This document shows positions 16,490 through 25,296 of a DNA stretch of 64,000 bases, piece by piece. This DNA is from JANXLS01 sp038227045 (GTDB taxonomy: Bacteria; Planctomycetota; SZUA-567; H5-PLA8). The notes beneath the pieces were generated by a model. It was given only the letters and a program-made list of their open reading frames with translations. It ran no database searches and had not been told where the DNA came from. The stretch lies in the NCBI GenBank assembly GCA_038227045.1, contig JBBRQD010000007.1:1-64000 (forward strand), read 5' to 3'. Position numbers and translations under genes: made by a program. Position 1 is the first letter of the stretch, and the number at the start of each line of letters is the position of its first letter.

Positions 16490-17242
16490 ATGAAGAAGTG
16501 GTTATCAGCCAATTGGAAACCGATGGTGTTCGCGCTGGGTCTGGCTCTAATGTGTTCGGCAACTGGATTTGCCGAGGATGCCGCTCCGTCCGCGTCCAAG
16601 GCCGCCCCGAGTTTGCTGGACAACATGAAAGAAGCAGGATTCATGGAGTACATCCTGTTGTTCGTGTCAATTGCCGGATTGGCGCTGTGCTTGCAGGCAC
16701 TCGTCACGCTCCGCGCGCATTTGCTGCGGCCACCGGAGTTGTCCATTCAACTGATCGATCTCTGCTCGCAGGGCGACGTTCAGGGCGCGCTGGATGCGGC
16801 TCAAGCCGACAGCTCGTTCCTCGGCGCCGTAGCCACCTCCACACTGAACAATCAGCAATTCGGCAAGGAAGCCATGGAAGGCGCCATGTCGGACATGGGT
16901 GAAATCGAAACCAACAAAGTCATGAACAAGATCGGCACGCTGAATCTGATCGCCGCGATCGCGCCCATGCTCGGGCTGACGGGCACGACGGTCGGCATGA
17001 TGGCGACGTTCTCCGCGATGTCCGCCGGCGGCTCCGAAATCACGCCCGACAAGATGGCCAAGGGCATTTCGATCGCGCTGGTCTGCACGTTCACCGGCCT
17101 GATGGTCGCCATTCCGTTGCTGGTCGTTTCCTTCATTCTCAAGTCGATCGTGACGAAAGTGATTTACGAAATCGTCAACGACGTCAACGAAATGATCCGC
17201 ATCACGACGGGCGGCGGCGAAGGCGGCGAAGAAGCGGCGTAA
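16490..17242 (+). CDS. exbB: MotA/TolQ/ExbB proton channel protein
   Basis: A 250-residue inner-membrane protein. Signal peptide-like N-terminus (1-29, ending 'TGFAED'), then three membrane helices (about 53-75, 150-175, 193-218). The second carries the family signature 'APMLGLTGTTVGMM' and the third a polar Thr near position 200, equivalent to the channel-lining threonine of ExbB/TolQ. ExbB pentamers with ExbD convert proton flow into force on TonB-type partners. GAGGAG lies eight bases before the ATG. It is followed by two pairs of ExbD-type genes and preceded by three genes with TonB-like anchors, which are its probable partners. Confidence 0.9.
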   Translation: MKKWLSANWKPMVFALGLALMCSATGFAEDAAPSASKAAPSLLDNMKEAGFMEYILLFVSIAGLALCLQALVTLRAHLLRPPELSIQLIDLCSQGDVQGALDAAQADSSFLGAVATSTLNNQQFGKEAMEGAMSDMGEIETNKVMNKIGTLNLIAAIAPMLGLTGTTVGMMATFSAMSAGGSEITPDKMAKGISIALVCTFTGLMVAIPLLVVSFILKSIVTKVIYEIVNDVNEMIRITTGGGEGGEEAA

Positions 17243-17250
17243 ATGAAAGT

Positions 17251-17326
17251 CCAGAGCCGCGCACGTCAGTAAGCGGCCCAGTTCGCGGTGCGAAATAAAA
17301 CCGCTTACTGACGTGCGCGGCTCTGG
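17251..17326. repeat. REP-like palindrome, family A (copy 2)
   Basis: CCAGAGCCGCGCACGTCAGTAAGCGG and its near-perfect inverse around a short spacer, between exbB and the first ExbD gene. The equivalent position before the second ExbD pair holds copy 3. Confidence 0.85.
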
Positions 17327-17372
17327 CGATCCTGAAACCTTACAGTTTTTTTAATTCGGAGTGCAGTCGGCC

Positions 17373-17891
17373 ATGAGAAAACCAGATATCAACAATGTCG
17401 AAGTCGACATGGTTCCGCTGATCGACATTATCTCGCTGCTGCTGATGTTTTTGATCATCGTCGGCGACACGACCGCGAGCTCGAATATCGCCAGCCTGCG
17501 ATTGCCGCAGGCCAGCGAGGCAAAGACCGAGAAAGAGTGGGGCTTGCCCACCGACGGGCGTATCGTCATCCAGATCAAGCCGGAGTTCGACAACGAGGAC
17601 GATCAAAAAGCGAAGAACGGCAAATACTTCGTAGTATTCAACGCGGCGAGACACGCGAACGACGACGAAGGCAAATCGCTGCACGACCATCTCGCGAAAT
17701 ATATTGAGGACGCCGTGTCGCACGAACGGGCTCACAAGCGCCCCGACGGCACTTTGGACATTCCGGTGAAGCTCCGCATTCCGTCCATGTGCCCGATGGT
17801 TGAAGCCGAAAAAGTGCTGTTTACCATCGCCGGTCTACAATTGGTCGATATCCAATACGCGGCCTCGGGCAAAGACGAAAAGAAGAGGTAG
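17373..17891 (+). CDS. exbD: ExbD/TolR-family protein, type a, first copy
   Basis: A 172-residue protein with one N-terminal membrane helix (about 12-32) holding the essential protonatable aspartate (D18 in 'PLIDII'). The periplasmic domain (about 40-165) ends with the family's 'VEAEKVLFTIAGLQLVDIQYA' type helix-strand, here with an inserted 'RHANDDEGKSLHDHLAKY' helix. It pairs with ExbB to drive the TonB-like partner. Start chosen at the ATG 17373, about 12 bases after TTCGGAG; the GTG at 17361 is directly on the ribosome site. A closely similar copy lies at 18683. Confidence 0.85.
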   Translation: MRKPDINNVEVDMVPLIDIISLLLMFLIIVGDTTASSNIASLRLPQASEAKTEKEWGLPTDGRIVIQIKPEFDNEDDQKAKNGKYFVVFNAARHANDDEGKSLHDHLAKYIEDAVSHERAHKRPDGTLDIPVKLRIPSMCPMVEAEKVLFTIAGLQLVDIQYAASGKDEKKR

Positions 17892-17969
17892 GGCGCAGCG
17901 GGCGTCATCGCCCGCGCGAGGTTTGACGCTCAACACACACAGATTCGATATTTCCGAAGGAGAATGAAA

Positions 17970-18458
17970 GTGGCTCACAAGAAAATGGGTGGCGGCGGTC
18001 ACGGCGGCGACGAGGGTGGACACGGTGGCGACCGTCCCTGGGTGTACTTCATGATCGATTCGTTCTTCCTCGTCACACAGTTTTTCGTGCTGACGTTCAA
18101 GGTCCGCACGGGCGACGATTTGATTCTCCCGCACAAGCTTCCGCCCGGCGGCGCTGGAAAGCCGACCACGGATCTGGTGATGAAAGACGTCACGCCCGTG
18201 GCGATTACCGTGAACCGCGATACGGCGGAATCCGCGCCGTGGTACAAGATCAACGGCGGCGGATTGCTCGACGTGGCCGGCGTGAGCCAGACGCTGAGTT
18301 CGCTGGCGGACGGCAAGGATCCGGAAAAGTTTTCAGTGCGCATTTCGTACGAAGGAAAAGTCATTTTCCGCGACGTTATGCCGATCTTCAACACCTGCAT
18401 CAAACTGAAGATCAAAGAGTGCGGCCTGCAACCGTCTCGCGAGCGTATTCGCGGGTAA
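17970..18458 (+). CDS. Divergent ExbD-like protein, type b, first copy
   Basis: A 162-residue protein. The N-terminus is Gly/His-rich (HGGDEGGHGG), then one membrane helix 'MIDSFFLVTQFFVLTF' with D30 placed as in ExbD. A periplasmic domain follows with an ExbD-like 'KFSVRISYEG' strand and a terminal 'IFNTCIKLKIKECGL' helix. Annotation pipelines might leave it hypothetical; the membrane motif and position after an ExbD gene argue for ExbD kinship. A GTG at 17970, eight bases after AAGGAG and aligned with the ATG of its paralogue, is favoured over the ATG at 17964, which is only two bases away. Confidence 0.65.
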   Translation: MAHKKMGGGGHGGDEGGHGGDRPWVYFMIDSFFLVTQFFVLTFKVRTGDDLILPHKLPPGGAGKPTTDLVMKDVTPVAITVNRDTAESAPWYKINGGGLLDVAGVSQTLSSLADGKDPEKFSVRISYEGKVIFRDVMPIFNTCIKLKIKECGLQPSRERIRG

Positions 18459-18563
18459 TCCACAAAACAAGCTGTTTGGAATTGAACGACCTTTGCAAAA
18501 CGTCATGCGGGGGCTCACGTCAAAAAATAATCTTAAAAAAAGGATATTGAACTAGGCCAAAAT

Positions 18564-18638
18564 CCAGAGCCGCGCACGTGAGTAAGCGGCCAAGTCGCAG
18601 TGTAAAATAAAACCGCTTATTGTCCTGCGTGACTCTGG
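18564..18638. repeat. REP-like palindrome, family A (copy 3)
   Basis: CCAGAGCCGCGCACGTGAGTAAGCGGC with a right arm that has drifted (TGTCCTGCGTGACTCTGG). It occupies the same place before the second ExbD pair as copy 2 does before the first. Confidence 0.8.
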
Positions 18639-18682
18639 GTACTGAACCATTATTGAACATTTAATTCGGAGCGATGTCAGCC

Positions 18683-19195
18683 ATGAGAAAACCAGAAATC
18701 AACAACGTCGAAGTCGACATGGTTCCGTTGATCGACATCATCTCGTTGCTGCTGATGTTCCTGATCATCGTTGGCGACACGACCGCAAGTTCAAACATCG
18801 CCAGCCTGCGGCTGCCAGCGGCCAGCGAGGCGAAGACCGAGGATCAATGGCACACCGCGAACCGCATCGTCATTCAAATCAGGCCGGAATACGACAGCGA
18901 AGTAGAACAGAAATCGAAGAACGGCAAGTATTTTGTGATGTTCAACGCTTCTAGGCACGCGAACGACGATGAAGGCAAATCGCTGAAGGAGCATCTCGCG
19001 AAGTATGTCGAGGACGCCGTGTCTCATGAACGGGCTCACAAACGGCCTGATGGCACGTTGGACATTCCGGTGAAGCTCCGTATTCCATCGCTGTGTCCGA
19101 TGGTTGAGGCCGAGAAAGTTCTGTTCACCATCGCCAGTTTGCAATTGGTCGACATTCAATATGCGGCTTCGAGCAAAGAAGAAAAGAAGAAGTAG
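18683..19195 (+). CDS. exbD: ExbD/TolR-family protein, type a, second copy
   Basis: A 170-residue protein nearly identical to the copy at 17373 through the membrane helix ('DMVPLIDIISLLLMFLIIV', D18). It differs mainly at 'EDQWHTANR' and neighbouring residues of the periplasmic domain. The ATG at 18683 aligns with the first copy; an upstream ATG at 18674 is only two bases from the GGAG. The copies are the product of tandem duplication of an ExbD pair with its leading repeat. The two pairs could form mixed or alternative channels with the single ExbB. Confidence 0.85.
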   Translation: MRKPEINNVEVDMVPLIDIISLLLMFLIIVGDTTASSNIASLRLPAASEAKTEDQWHTANRIVIQIRPEYDSEVEQKSKNGKYFVMFNASRHANDDEGKSLKEHLAKYVEDAVSHERAHKRPDGTLDIPVKLRIPSLCPMVEAEKVLFTIASLQLVDIQYAASSKEEKKK

Positions 19196-19258
19196 CGTGC
19201 CACGGGCGTATGCGCCCAATCAATACAATGGATTCGATATTTCCGAAGGAGATTGAAC

Positions 19259-19726
19259 ATGGCTCACAAACGATTTCGTTTCGGCGGTCACGGCGATCAG
19301 GGCGGCGGACACGGCGATCGCCCATGGGTCTACTTTATGATCGACTCGTTCTTTCTTGTCACGCAATTCTTCGTGTTGACTTTCCAAGTTCGAACCAGCC
19401 AGGATTTGGTTTTGCCGCACACGCTTCGCGGATCCGGCGGTTCCGAGCGGATAATCGCATTGTTGAAAACGGACGTGGCAATTTCAGTCAATCGAGAGCA
19501 CCGCGATTCGGTGCCGGCGTATAAAATCAACGGCGGCGAGTCGATGGACGGGTTGAGCGTAACTACAAAACTGACCGACATGGCAATTGGAAAGAATGCC
19601 GATCAGTTCAATGTTCGAATCGTCCCTGGCGTAAATGCAAATTTCGGAGACGTGATGCCGATCCTCAATATCTGTAAAAAACTTGAGTTTAAAGAGTGCG
19701 GAATTCAGCCATCACGACTAAAGTGA
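19259..19726 (+). CDS. Divergent ExbD-like protein, type b, second copy
   Basis: A 155-residue paralogue of the gene at 17970. It keeps the Gly/His-rich start (HGDQGGGHGD) and the whole helix 'MIDSFFLVTQFFVLTF' (D29) but has a clearly more diverged periplasmic domain. That domain ends 'ILNICKKLEFKECGIQPS', matching the first copy's tail. The ATG at 19259 sits seven bases after GAAGGAG. The strict conservation of the membrane helix against a drifting periplasmic part suggests the helix contacts the shared ExbB while the outer part may differ in partner. Confidence 0.65.
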   Translation: MAHKRFRFGGHGDQGGGHGDRPWVYFMIDSFFLVTQFFVLTFQVRTSQDLVLPHTLRGSGGSERIIALLKTDVAISVNREHRDSVPAYKINGGESMDGLSVTTKLTDMAIGKNADQFNVRIVPGVNANFGDVMPILNICKKLEFKECGIQPSRLK

Positions 19727-19788
19727 ATGTGGCTTTGCTACTCTCAAAGCTTTTAAATAAAGAGTAGAATCCCGGGCGGCGACCGCAC

Positions 19789-20637
19789 ATGAAAAATTCA
19801 CTTCCGATCTTCGCGCTAACTTTGGCTGCATTTTTTGCGGCGAACATCGTGGCGGAAGATGAACCCGTCAAAACGGACAAACCCGCGCAGATCGACACTC
19901 CCGCGGCGAACCCGAGCACAACCGCACCCGTTTCCACCGCGCTGAACCTGCCCAAGTTCCCCGTCGTCTCCGACAAATTCGGGCAAATCGAGGACGACAA
20001 GGAAATGTCCGACGATGGCCTGCCCGAAGCCACATCCTACAGCCGTGCCGTGCTGCTCGACATTATTCCCGCGCTTCAGGCCAGCACGCAGGAGCACCTG
20101 AAGGCGAACGTCGACAAGGACGCCGCGTTCAAAAAGATTTTCAATCATCCCGGCGACTACCGCGGGCATGTCGTTCAATTCGAAGCCACGGTCAAATTCT
20201 TGTTCGACAACCCCGAAAAAGTGAAAGACGCCAATGGGAATGTGCTGTCGATTGCGCGCGGGCATCTTTCCAGCAGCTACCAGATTATCAGCTTTTTGTC
20301 GGTGGAACCGCTCCCGCCGGGTCTGAAAAAAGGCGACGCGGTCTTGTTGACCGGCGTGTTCATGCAACGCTTCGCTTACATCAACAAAAAGACACCGGGG
20401 GTTGAATTGACCTGGACGCCGTTGATCGTCGCGAAGAAATTGGAACCCATCACGCTCAAGGAGGAAGCGCCGCCGAACACGGCGTGGATCGTTGGCTATG
20501 TGTTTTTCTCGCTCATGGCAGTGGGTTTGTTCCTGGCCTATTCCTCGAGGGAAAACCGCAAAACGATGCGGAACAATATTTTTCGAAAAATCAAAGTCGA
20601 GCGCACCGGAAAAGACCGCCAGTTTCCCGGGCCGTAA
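19789..20637 (+). CDS. Secreted or membrane-anchored protein of unknown function
   Basis: A 282-residue protein. Signal peptide (1-22, ending 'ANIVAE'), a Pro/Thr/Ala-rich stretch (about 25-50), a globular part (about 60-230), then one membrane helix (about 232-252) and a basic cytoplasmic tail. The globular part contains 'FNHPGDYRGHVVQFEATVKFL' and 'KKGDAVLLTGVFMQRF', which look like strands of an OB-type barrel, but I do not recognise a family. It follows the ExbB/ExbD cluster by about 60 bases in the same direction and may belong to that envelope module. No function is proposed. Confidence 0.6.
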   Translation: MKNSLPIFALTLAAFFAANIVAEDEPVKTDKPAQIDTPAANPSTTAPVSTALNLPKFPVVSDKFGQIEDDKEMSDDGLPEATSYSRAVLLDIIPALQASTQEHLKANVDKDAAFKKIFNHPGDYRGHVVQFEATVKFLFDNPEKVKDANGNVLSIARGHLSSSYQIISFLSVEPLPPGLKKGDAVLLTGVFMQRFAYINKKTPGVELTWTPLIVAKKLEPITLKEEAPPNTAWIVGYVFFSLMAVGLFLAYSSRENRKTMRNNIFRKIKVERTGKDRQFPGP

Positions 20638-20640
20638 TTG

Positions 20641-20686
20641 TAGTGCAGGCTTCCAGCCTGCGCAGGCAAGATGCCCGCACCACAAT
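20641..20686. repeat. GCAGGCTTCCAGCCTGC palindrome with CCCGCACCACAA tail
   Basis: The arms GCAGGCTT/...AGCCTGC form a hairpin right after the preceding stop; the tail words match 4014-4037 in the ahbC upstream region. Confidence 0.65.
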
Positions 20687-20721
20687 GTTGCGTTCATTCG
20701 CAAATAAATTAAGCTTGCCGC

Positions 20722-21399
20722 ATGGAACTTCAGTCCACTCAACCCGCGCCATTGCCGTTCGGTCCGGCGAAACGATTCGGCCTTTTCGGCGGATCGTTCG
20801 ATCCCGTTCATGTTGGGCATCTGTCGATCGCCCAGCAGATTATGACCGAACTGAAACTCGAAAAGGTCATCCTGCTTCCCGCAGCGACCGCGCCGCACAA
20901 GCAGGGCGAAGGCGCCCGCGCGTCGGCTGAAGACCGCCTCGAAATGTGCCGCCTGGCTGTCCACAACATGCGCGGGCTTGAGGCCAGCGATTTCGAAATC
21001 GTGCGCGGCGGCGTGAGCTACACGGTGGAAACCGCGCGCCGCGTGCGCGCGGCCTATGGCCCGGATGCCGCAATCTTTTTCCTGATCGGCTCCGATAGCC
21101 TGGCCGATCTGCCGCAGTGGTTTGAAATCCGCGAGTTGCTTTCGCTGATCGATTTCGCCATCGCCGAAAGACGCGAAGCCCCGATCCTGCTGTCGCTCTG
21201 GAAAAGACTCGCGGAAGAATTGGGAACCGATGCCGTCAAAAATTTGCGCGCCGGCGTGGCGAAGGTTCAGCGCGTCGACGTCAGTTCCACGCAGATCCGC
21301 GAATTACTCGCGTCCGGCCAAAAGATTCCCGGCTACCTCCGCCGCGACGTGGAAGAATACATTCGAAAGAAGGGCCTCTACGGCGCGACAAAAAAGTAG
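20722..21399 (+). CDS. nadD: Nicotinate-nucleotide adenylyltransferase
   Basis: A 225-residue cytoplasmic enzyme that joins ATP and nicotinate mononucleotide to give deamido-NAD in NAD synthesis. The nucleotidyltransferase motif GGSFDPVHVGH is at about residues 18-28 and the second ATP motif 'SSTQIR' at about 190-195; length is normal. The first 15 residues are not conserved, so the start could be slightly later. Followed by tsaB with a 63-base gap to its likely ATG. Confidence 0.93.
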   Translation: MELQSTQPAPLPFGPAKRFGLFGGSFDPVHVGHLSIAQQIMTELKLEKVILLPAATAPHKQGEGARASAEDRLEMCRLAVHNMRGLEASDFEIVRGGVSYTVETARRVRAAYGPDAAIFFLIGSDSLADLPQWFEIRELLSLIDFAIAERREAPILLSLWKRLAEELGTDAVKNLRAGVAKVQRVDVSSTQIRELLASGQKIPGYLRRDVEEYIRKKGLYGATKK

Positions 21400-21462
21400 G
21401 AAAGTGGAATGCTATCAATAGGGCCACGCGCAAACCAATTGTATCGAGTAAAGTTCATCCAA

Positions 21463-22245
21463 ATGGATTCGCACCTCCACCCCGCCCCTCGCCCGCTCCT
21501 CGCACTTGAAACGTCCGGCAATTCGCTCGGCGTCGCGCTGTATTTGGGCGGCGGTGTAGTCTTTGAAGAAAACGTCACCGAAGGAATGATTCACGGCCGC
21601 GCGCTCGTGCCGCTCATGAAAATGGCGCTGGCGTCGCAAAATCTCAAACCCGCCGATTTGAGCGCGGTCGCCGTGTCGCAAGGCCCGGGTTCGTGGACCG
21701 GCTTGCGCATCGGCATTGCCGCCGCAAAAGCATTCGCGTGGGCCGCCGGAATTCCGGTCGTGTGCGTGCCGAGTTTCGAAGCTCTGGCGCTGGAAGCGAG
21801 CGATGTGATTTTGAAACGCAACGATGGCGGATCGACGAATAGCACCATAATGACACTGCGGGACGCGCGCAGCGAAGGATTTTTTGCGGCAATAATTGAA
21901 GTGACAGACGGCGTGCCAAAGAGGTTGTTAGAAGAGTGCGTGCTCCATTCGGCGGATGTCGTTGAAGCGGCGAAGCAATGCGGCAAAATGGCGTTGCATG
22001 TCTGCGGCGACGAGAAGTGTTTGGCGCAGCTCGCAGCCGAAATGACGACGAACGGCTGGACGCCGCTCCCGGACCTGAAGCACATCCCGGCGCGCGCGGT
22101 GGCAAAATGCGGCTGGTGGCGCTTTGAAAACGGAGCAGGCGTCGCGCGCACGGCGCCCGAAATCCACGTGCTCGGGCCGCTATATCTGCGAGCCAGCGAT
22201 CCGGAATTGAAGTTAAAGAACGCGGTCCCGAGTGTGAACGCCTAG
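21463..22245 (+). CDS. tsaB: tRNA threonylcarbamoyladenosine biosynthesis protein TsaB
   Basis: A 260-residue protein of the ASKHA fold. The N-terminal 'LALETSGNSLGVAL' phosphate loop and 'VSQGPGSWTGLRIG' motif are typical of TsaB, which with TsaD and TsaE makes the t6A modification of ANN-decoding tRNAs. The ATG at 21463 is chosen because 'LALET' normally lies close to the start; the open frame reaches back to 21409. It is co-directional with nadD and murJ. Confidence 0.9.
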   Translation: MDSHLHPAPRPLLALETSGNSLGVALYLGGGVVFEENVTEGMIHGRALVPLMKMALASQNLKPADLSAVAVSQGPGSWTGLRIGIAAAKAFAWAAGIPVVCVPSFEALALEASDVILKRNDGGSTNSTIMTLRDARSEGFFAAIIEVTDGVPKRLLEECVLHSADVVEAAKQCGKMALHVCGDEKCLAQLAAEMTTNGWTPLPDLKHIPARAVAKCGWWRFENGAGVARTAPEIHVLGPLYLRASDPELKLKNAVPSVNA

Positions 22246-22255
22246 ACCTTGTTGA

Positions 22256-23902
22256 ATGGAGCTTACGATTCTGGAAACGGAAAGCATCACACCCGCCGCG
22301 TCGGCCGAGCAGAAGGCGCTCAATTCAAATATTCAAAAAGCCGGCGCGAAGGTTCTGGTGCCGCATCTGATCATCAAATTCGCCGGGCTTTTCGCGAATT
22401 ATTACATCCCCAACCACTACAGCCTGGCGATTGCCGAAGTTTTTAAAGTCATCAACGACAGCGTGCTGAACGTCGCATTCTTGATCGGCGAACAATGTCT
22501 TGCCCCGTCGTACCTGCCGGTTTTTGCGCGTGCGAAAGAAGAACAGGGCGAAGCGCGCGCGTGGCGCTACACGTCGATTCTTTTCAACTTCCAACTGCTG
22601 CTGTTGATCCTCGTCGTGTCCGCGTTCATTCTTTTCCCCGAAACATTCGTCGACTGGCTGACCGACTACAAGGGAACCGATCCGAATAAACTCGCGCGGC
22701 GGGATCTTTTCGTTCACATGCTTCCGTTTGCCGCATGGGGCTTGATCGGCATGTCGCTGGCGAGCCTGACGTACGTCGTGCTGAATGGCTACAAGGAATT
22801 TTTTTATGCGGCATTCGGCGATTCGATTCTCAAGCTTTCCATCGTGGGCGGCGCAATGGCGGGTGTGGTGTTGAAGAGCAACGATTGGCGCTATATCGCC
22901 GGCGGCGCGGTGGCCGGCGGGACGCTGAAATTCGCGACGCATCTTTTTGCGCTGGGCTGGACGCGGATCCGCAAATACTCGCTCGCGTTCGATCTCTCCG
23001 ATCCGTACGTCAAAGCGTTCGTCGTGCTCGTCCTGCCGCTGCTGCTAGGCGTGCTGATTTCACAGGGGCGCGAGCAGGTCATCACGAAGGTGCTGACGAG
23101 TCAGTTGAATCTGAAATTGTATTTCGGCAACGGGCGGAATCTGTCGGACACGATCCAGTTCATCGTGCCGTACACGCTCTCGATCGCCCTTCTGCCGTTC
23201 TTCTGCGACCTCTCCGCGCGCTCGGACAACGCGCGCCTCGGCGCGGTGCTGACACAGATCATCCGCATTCTGATCTGGGTCTTCGTGCCGGTCGGAATCG
23301 TGCTCGCCGCAGCCGCGCTGCCGCTGACCAAAATTCTCTACGAAGGGCCGAAATACAACGCGGCGTCGCTCGATTTGACCGCGCACGTATCCAGTCTGTA
23401 CGCCATGCAATTGCCTTTCGCGGCAATTGAAATGATGGTGATGCAGGCGTTTTTCTCGAGCAAGCGCGTGATCGCGCCGACCCTCGCGGGGTTCGTTTTC
23501 TCAGCGCTGTCGGCCGGAACGGCGTACGTGTGCGTGGAGTACGGTTACGTCACGACGCCCATTGGCATTTTGACGCTTGTGGCGCTGTGCCTAATTGTCG
23601 CGCGAATGTTGAAATCGCTGCTTCTGGTCGTCCTGTTGCGCTGGAGTGTGCCGGTGCTGCCGCTCGTGGAAACGGGCGCGTTCGGACTGCGGCTGTTGAT
23701 CGCGGGCGCGGCCGCGGCGGCTGCCGCGATGGGCGCGGCCCGCTTGAATTTCGGCGAAGGACGCCCGCGCCAGATCGCGTTGTCCGCCGTCATTGCCGCC
23801 GCCGGATTCGCCGTGTTCCTCGCGGTGTCGCTCGCGTTGAGAATGGAAGAACCAAAAGAATTCTGGCGCTGGACCCGGGAAAAACTCAAGCGGCGAAAAT
23901 AG
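22256..23902 (+). CDS. murJ: Lipid II flippase MurJ (MviN family)
   Basis: A 548-residue integral membrane protein with about 14 hydrophobic segments. Recognisable stretches are 'LNVAFLIGEQCLAPSYLPVFA' near the start, 'GREQVITKVL', 'TIQFIVPYTLSIALLPFF' and 'ALPLTKILYEG', as in MurJ, which moves lipid-linked peptidoglycan precursor across the inner membrane. An amphipathic region of about 35 residues precedes the first helix. Ten bases separate it from tsaB, so they are probably cotranscribed. Normal length for the family. Confidence 0.85.
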   Translation: MELTILETESITPAASAEQKALNSNIQKAGAKVLVPHLIIKFAGLFANYYIPNHYSLAIAEVFKVINDSVLNVAFLIGEQCLAPSYLPVFARAKEEQGEARAWRYTSILFNFQLLLLILVVSAFILFPETFVDWLTDYKGTDPNKLARRDLFVHMLPFAAWGLIGMSLASLTYVVLNGYKEFFYAAFGDSILKLSIVGGAMAGVVLKSNDWRYIAGGAVAGGTLKFATHLFALGWTRIRKYSLAFDLSDPYVKAFVVLVLPLLLGVLISQGREQVITKVLTSQLNLKLYFGNGRNLSDTIQFIVPYTLSIALLPFFCDLSARSDNARLGAVLTQIIRILIWVFVPVGIVLAAAALPLTKILYEGPKYNAASLDLTAHVSSLYAMQLPFAAIEMMVMQAFFSSKRVIAPTLAGFVFSALSAGTAYVCVEYGYVTTPIGILTLVALCLIVARMLKSLLLVVLLRWSVPVLPLVETGAFGLRLLIAGAAAAAAAMGAARLNFGEGRPRQIALSAVIAAAGFAVFLAVSLALRMEEPKEFWRWTREKLKRRK

Positions 23903-23933
23903 CTTGGCGTGTGATTGTGGGTTTATCAGCGGT

Positions 23934-24094
23934 CTACTTAATCGCAGATGAACGCAAATGAACACAGATTACCGCTGATGGATGATAGTGTTTGATCAAT
24001 GCGAAGCCGGTGCGCCGCACAAAGAGATTCAACTATCATCTATTTTTTATCTGCGGTAATCTGTGTTCATTTGCGTTCATTTGCGATTAAGTAG
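23934..24094. repeat. Inverted repeat CTACTTAATCGCAGATGAACGC (copy 1)
   Basis: Two 43-base arms (23934-23976 and 24052-24094) differ at a single base and contain ATGAACGCAAATGAACACAGATTACCGC; the spacer is about 75 bases. A second copy is at 55142-55310. Fills the gap between murJ and the glycosyltransferase gene. Confidence 0.9.
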
Positions 24095-24128
24095 GTCATC
24101 GAATTAATGGAGTATCGCCGTCTTGCAG

Positions 24129-25280
24129 ATGCCATCCAAGCGCTTGTGTTACGTCTGCGAGGCCACGCAGGGCGGCGTGCGCAAGCATCTGCGCGATTTG
24201 CTGAACGTGTTTTTGCGGCCCGAAGAGGGCTTCGAAATTCTCGGCATTTTTGGCGACCGCGGCGAGGAGGGTTTCCGCGAGGAGATGGACGCGCTCGCCG
24301 CGTGCCACGCGAATTTTAAATTCGAACTCGTCCCTGGATTTCAACGCTCGATCCGCCCGCTGCGCGACATGGTGGCGTATTCGCTCGTGAAAAGTGCGAT
24401 GGAGGCCTTTGCGCCCGCGATCGTTCACACCCACAGCGCCAAGGCCGGATTCATCGGGCGGCTTGCCGCAAAAACACTGCGAGTTCCCAACGTCATTCAC
24501 ACGCCGCACGTCTTTCCGTTTCAATGGAGCGCCGGTGTGCGCGGGCGGCTGTTTTTATCGCTGGAACGCCACGCCGCGCGCGCGGCCGGAACGATCGTTT
24601 GCGTCAGCGAAAGCCAGCGCGACGACGCGCTGCATCGCGGGCTGTGTGAGCCGTCAAAACTCATCGTCATCCGCAATGCCATTGAACCGCACGCCTTGCT
24701 CCCGAACGCGCGCGCGCTGGCGCGGGCGAAACTCGAATTGCCCGAAAGCGCGTCCGTCGCCGGCATGGTCGCGCGGCTGGCGCCGCAAAAAGGCGTGGGT
24801 ATTTTCGCGCGGGCCGCGGCCGACGTGTTGCGCGCGCGGCCGGAGACCACCTTCGTGCTGGTCGGCGGCGGGCCTCTTGAAGACGATTTGCGCGCGCGCT
24901 TGAAAGCACTGCACGTTCCGCCGGAGCGCTTTCGCCTGCTGGGGCATCGCGAGGACGCCGAGGAACTCTATCCCGCGTTCGATGTGCTGGTGTTGTCCAG
25001 CCTGTACGAAGGATTGCCGTACGTGCTGCTGGAAGCGATGGTGCGCGGCGTCCCCGTTGTGGCGACGGACGTGCTCGGTTCGCGCGACGTGGTGACGGAC
25101 GGCGAAACCGGATTGCTCGCGCGCGTCAACCACCCGGCAGACATCGCCGCGAAAATCGTCTCGCTGCTCAACGATCCCGCAAAACTAAAACGCTTCGGCG
25201 ACGCATCCATCAAGCGCGCGGCCGAAGCGTTTTCATTCGACGATTTCGTTCGGAAACATCGCGAACTGTACGCGCGATGA
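24129..25280 (+). CDS. Glycosyltransferase family 4
   Basis: A 383-residue GT-B protein. N-terminal Rossmann half with 'CEATQGGVRKHL' and 'IVHTHSAKAGFIGRLAA'. The C-terminal half has 'VARLAPQKGVGIFARAA', 'LVGGGPLEDDLRARL' and the donor-binding 'VLSSLYEGLPYVLLEAM' with the E-x7-E pattern. It transfers a sugar from a nucleotide donor, probably to lipopolysaccharide, exopolysaccharide or another envelope glycan; acceptor unknown. The ATG at 24129 was chosen; a TTG two codons upstream is possible. Confidence 0.85.
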   Translation: MPSKRLCYVCEATQGGVRKHLRDLLNVFLRPEEGFEILGIFGDRGEEGFREEMDALAACHANFKFELVPGFQRSIRPLRDMVAYSLVKSAMEAFAPAIVHTHSAKAGFIGRLAAKTLRVPNVIHTPHVFPFQWSAGVRGRLFLSLERHAARAAGTIVCVSESQRDDALHRGLCEPSKLIVIRNAIEPHALLPNARALARAKLELPESASVAGMVARLAPQKGVGIFARAAADVLRARPETTFVLVGGGPLEDDLRARLKALHVPPERFRLLGHREDAEELYPAFDVLVLSSLYEGLPYVLLEAMVRGVPVVATDVLGSRDVVTDGETGLLARVNHPADIAAKIVSLLNDPAKLKRFGDASIKRAAEAFSFDDFVRKHRELYAR

Positions 25281-25296
25281 GATCCGCAAATTCTCT

